From: Planctomycetaceae bacterium
GTDB taxonomy: Bacteria; Planctomycetota; Phycisphaerae; Phycisphaerales; SM1A02
Length of the DNA: 64,000 bases
Assembly (NCBI GenBank): GCA_947492385.1
Contig: CANLMX010000006.1
Location: 16,688 to 80,687 of the forward strand
Direction of reading: 5' to 3'
Part shown: positions 61,596-64,000 of the stretch, in pieces
How positions within the stretch are numbered: the first letter of the stretch is position 1
Layout: each line of letters starts with the position of its first letter
Translations under genes and position numbers: made by a program
Notes under the pieces: generated by a model
What the model was told of the DNA's origin: nothing
Database searches by the model: none
The model's input: the letters and a program-made list of their open reading frames with translations, nothing else

Positions 61596-63599
61596 GTGCA
61601 GACGGGATTCGGCCAATCCGACCGCGACCGGGTGCTCGACGCCACCGACCTGGTGGCGCTCGTCGGGGAGCACGTCCAGCTGAAGCCGAAGGGGCGCGAA
61701 CACGTCGGGGTCTGCCCGTTCCACGACGACCGCTCGCCCTCGATGACCGTCGTCACGCACAAGGGCGCGGGCTTCTACAAGTGCTTCGCGTGCGGCGCCG
61801 CCGGGAACGCGATCGACTTCATGATGAACTACCACAAGATGGAGTTCATCGACGCGTTGCGCACGCTCGCCGAGCGCGCGGGCATCGAGCTCCGCCAGGC
61901 ACGTGGCGACGAAGGACCCGCGGGCGGGCGGCGCACCCTGCTCCGCGCCAACGCGGTCGCCGCGAACTTCTTCCGCAAGGCGCTGGCCCATCCCGAGCAC
62001 GGCGCAGCCGCGCGCGAGGCGCTCTCGGATCGCGGGATCAGCACGGCGATGCAGGAACGGTTCGGGCTCGGCGCGGCCCCGGCAGGATGGGACACGTTCG
62101 TGCGCCACCTCGACCGACTGCGCGAGCACCGCGCCGGCGCGCGCGGCGACGAGGCCGTGCCTGACCAGGAGGCGTTCCGGGCGGCCGGCCTGGTGCGCGA
62201 AGGCCGCCAGGGCCCCATCGACGGATTCCGCAATCGCGTGATCTTCCCGATCTGCGACGAGATGGGCGCACCCATCGCCTTCGGCGCACGCAAGATCGAC
62301 CCCGAGGACGAGCCGAAGTACCTGAACAGCCCCGAGAGCGCCGTGTTCCACAAGGGCCGCGGCCTGTACGCGATCCACCTCGCGAAGAAGTCGATCATCG
62401 ACTCGCGCACGGCCGTCATCTGCGAGGGCTACACCGACGTCATCGCGTGCCATGAAGCCGGCGTGACGAACGCCGTGGCCACGCTCGGCACCGCGCTCAC
62501 GCGCGACCACGCACGGGTCCTCAAGCGGATGGCCGAGCGCATCGTGCTCCTCTTCGACGGCGACGCCGCCGGGCAGAAGGCGGCCGACCGCGCCATCGAG
62601 GTGTTCTTTGCCGAGACGGTCGACGTGCGGATCTGCACGCTGCCGGACGGCCTGGATCCGGATGAACTGCTCCGGCAACCCGACGGGCGCGCGCGGTTCG
62701 ACGCCGCGCTTGCCGCGAGCGAGGATGCCCTGGTGCATTTCGTGCGGAGGTTCCGTGCGGGCTTCCGCGCCGCCGAGGGACTGAGCGCGCGACAGCAGCG
62801 GATCGAGGCCGTGCTGGCGCGCCTGGTCGAACTCGGCTTCCGCGAGATGCCGGGGCTGCGTCGGACCATGGTCATGTCGAACCTGGCCGCGATCACCGGG
62901 CTCCCGGAACGCGAACTGCAGGCCGCACTCGACGCCGTCCGTGCACCGGCGCCGCGCGCGCCCGTGCCGGACCCGGCACCCGCCGCGGCCGCCCCCGCCG
63001 GCCGGCCGCGCGTGAGCCTCGAGGACCAGGGGTTCACGGTGCCGCAGGCACGGGCACGGCGTGCCGCCGAACGGGACGTGCTGGCGATGGTGCTCGCATG
63101 GCCCTCGGCAGGTGCGGCCCGTGTCAGGCTCGACGATGGAACGACCCTGCCGTTCTGCGAGGCCGTCACGCCGGAGTCCTTCCTGGACCCCGGGGCCCGG
63201 GCCATCGCCGACGCCATCCATGTCTGGCTCGAGGATCGCCACCCATTCAGCGCCGACGACGTCATCGCGGAGCTGCGCCAGGCCGACGACAAGGGCCTCG
63301 TGGTGGACCTGGTCCTGGTGGGCCAGCGACGCGCCGAGTCCGAGAACCACGCGCTCGAGCGCCTCCAAGACGCCGTGGACGCCTTGGAGCGCATCCGGCG
63401 CGTCCGGAGCGGCGTATCGGAACGATTGTCCCGAATTCGGACGGATGCGAGCGAACCGGAAGCCATTTCGGCGCGTCTTGAGTCCATCCGCAATCGGGGC
63501 CGAGACCCCACTGCCTTCGGTCGCCTGCCCGGCGCCCGGGGCATGCGACCGTTGCGGCCGAGGGACGAGCCCTCGGAAGATTCGGACCGACCGACGTGA
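61596..63599 (+). CDS. dnaG: DNA primase
   Basis: Primase makes RNA primers at the replication fork. The 667-residue product has the zinc ribbon (VCPFHDDRSPSMTV, YKCFACGAAGNAIDF), the catalytic TOPRIM domain (VICEGYTDVIACHEAG, ATLGTALTRDHAR, LFDGDAAGQKAADRA) and a C-terminal helicase-interaction region. GTG 61596 (MQTGFGQSDRDRVLDATD) is taken as the start because the family begins just before this helix; GTG 61524 would add 24 Arg-rich residues that do not fit. It lies directly upstream of rpoD, as in the rpsU-dnaG-rpoD macromolecular synthesis operon, but with rpmB in front instead of rpsU. Confidence 0.95.
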   Translation: MQTGFGQSDRDRVLDATDLVALVGEHVQLKPKGREHVGVCPFHDDRSPSMTVVTHKGAGFYKCFACGAAGNAIDFMMNYHKMEFIDALRTLAERAGIELRQARGDEGPAGGRRTLLRANAVAANFFRKALAHPEHGAAAREALSDRGISTAMQERFGLGAAPAGWDTFVRHLDRLREHRAGARGDEAVPDQEAFRAAGLVREGRQGPIDGFRNRVIFPICDEMGAPIAFGARKIDPEDEPKYLNSPESAVFHKGRGLYAIHLAKKSIIDSRTAVICEGYTDVIACHEAGVTNAVATLGTALTRDHARVLKRMAERIVLLFDGDAAGQKAADRAIEVFFAETVDVRICTLPDGLDPDELLRQPDGRARFDAALAASEDALVHFVRRFRAGFRAAEGLSARQQRIEAVLARLVELGFREMPGLRRTMVMSNLAAITGLPERELQAALDAVRAPAPRAPVPDPAPAAAAPAGRPRVSLEDQGFTVPQARARRAAERDVLAMVLAWPSAGAARVRLDDGTTLPFCEAVTPESFLDPGARAIADAIHVWLEDRHPFSADDVIAELRQADDKGLVVDLVLVGQRRAESENHALERLQDAVDALERIRRVRSGVSERLSRIRTDASEPEAISARLESIRNRGRDPTAFGRLPGARGMRPLRPRDEPSEDSDRPT

Positions 63600-63698
63600 C
63601 TCGTTTCGAGTGTTTTTGCGCCTTACACGCTTGATGGCCGATGTGTTCTGCTTGCGTTTAGATCGCTCCCGGAACCTCCTGAGAACTGGACCCTGACC
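63600..63698 (+). other. Non-coding gap between dnaG and rpoD
   Basis: These 99 bases are locally AT-richer than the surroundings and contain GTTTTTGCG (63612-63620), TTGATG (63631-63636) and TTAGAT (63658-63663). They may hold an rpoD promoter, but the spacings are poor. No hairpin terminator for dnaG is seen. Confidence 0.35.
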
Positions 63699-64000
63699 GT
63701 GTCACTCGCCCTCTCTGACCTCACCCCCGTCCTCCGCCAGCTGGTCGAACTCGGCCGCGGCCGCAAGTGGATCACGTACGAGGAGTACATCCGCTGCGTG
63801 CCCGACGAGTTCGTCGAGCCCGAGAAGGTGGACGAGATGATCGTGCTCCTGGACGAGCTCGGCATCGAGCTCATCGACGAGACCGAGCGCAAGCGCAACG
63901 GCTGGGACATGTTCGAGGCGCCGCTGCAGACGAACCTCAAGTTCCAGCGCGACGAGAAGAAGCCGAACAAGCCGCCGAAGGTCCAGATGATCGACGAGGA
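63699..64000 (+). CDS. rpoD: RNA polymerase principal sigma factor RpoD, N-terminal part (3' end outside window)
   Basis: The reading frame from GTG 63699 stays open to the window end and encodes about 100 residues. They match sigma-70 region 1.1: LVELGRGRKWITYEEYIRCV, PDEFVEPEKVDEMIVLLDEL and GIELIDETERK. The DNA-binding regions lie beyond the window. It follows dnaG by 99 bases, the classical order. No Shine-Dalgarno site is evident before the GTG. Confidence 0.88.
   Translation, partial: MSLALSDLTPVLRQLVELGRGRKWITYEEYIRCVPDEFVEPEKVDEMIVLLDELGIELIDETERKRNGWDMFEAPLQTNLKFQRDEKKPNKPPKVQMIDE

Overview
The window is about 64 kb of very GC-rich chromosomal DNA that most likely comes from a Planctomycetota bacterium of the class Phycisphaerae. 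The lineage call is an inference. It rests on a PSCyt1/DUF1549/DUF1553 cytochrome protein followed by a DUF1501 protein (15958-19990), PEP-CTERM-like tails of the type P-x-P-G-hydrophobic-RRRR on three secreted proteins, tandem dockerin-like D-L-N-G-D-G...W-G modules on three others, a type III glutamine synthetase, and a TonB system that implies a Gram-negative-type envelope. Both window edges cut genes: hpd at the left and rpoD at the right.

Layout. 1-8.9 kb: tyrosine/homogentisate catabolism (hpd, hmgA, fahA) with an uncharacterised protein, an MFS transporter and a small unknown protein in the fahA operon. 9-14 kb: PEP-CTERM proteins, tRNA-Gly(CCC), tandem repeats of the tRNA 3' end, and a 1.4-kb segment bounded by direct repeats that looks like a small tRNA-targeted insertion. 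14-20 kb: hybrid histidine kinase, then the planctomycete PSCyt1/DUF1549/DUF1553 plus DUF1501 pair. 20-30 kb: MscS channel with a cyclic-nucleotide domain, cytochrome P450, phosphodiesterase-like protein, an RMD1-like protein fused in frame to the lipoprotein start of an M48 peptidase and ended by an amber codon, an aminotransferase and a large MscK-like channel. 30-34 kb: RluA-type synthase, then an operon of lipoprotein, DUF1080 protein and a protease carrying a second, catalytically dead protease fold. 34-46 kb: a complete minus-strand TonB supersystem (DUF3450, TtpC/ExbB, ExbD, TonB, TPR proteins, beta-helix surface protein, TonB-dependent receptor, DUF4142). 46-57 kb: tRNA-Val, gltX, phosphodiesterase, CorA, an AAA/VWA pair and glnN. 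57-64 kb: housekeeping block tig, clpX, a free-methionine sulfoxide reductase-like gene, rpmB, dnaG and rpoD.

Genes are packed tightly, and 1-4 base stop/start overlaps (ATGA or GTGA) are common, so many runs are probably translationally coupled. Several genes have no Shine-Dalgarno sequence but carry a TAxxxT hexamer 5-9 bases before the start codon, which suggests leaderless transcripts. No rRNA, CRISPR array, insertion sequence or integrase gene was seen. Terminator-like hairpins with long GC stems follow several secreted-protein genes.
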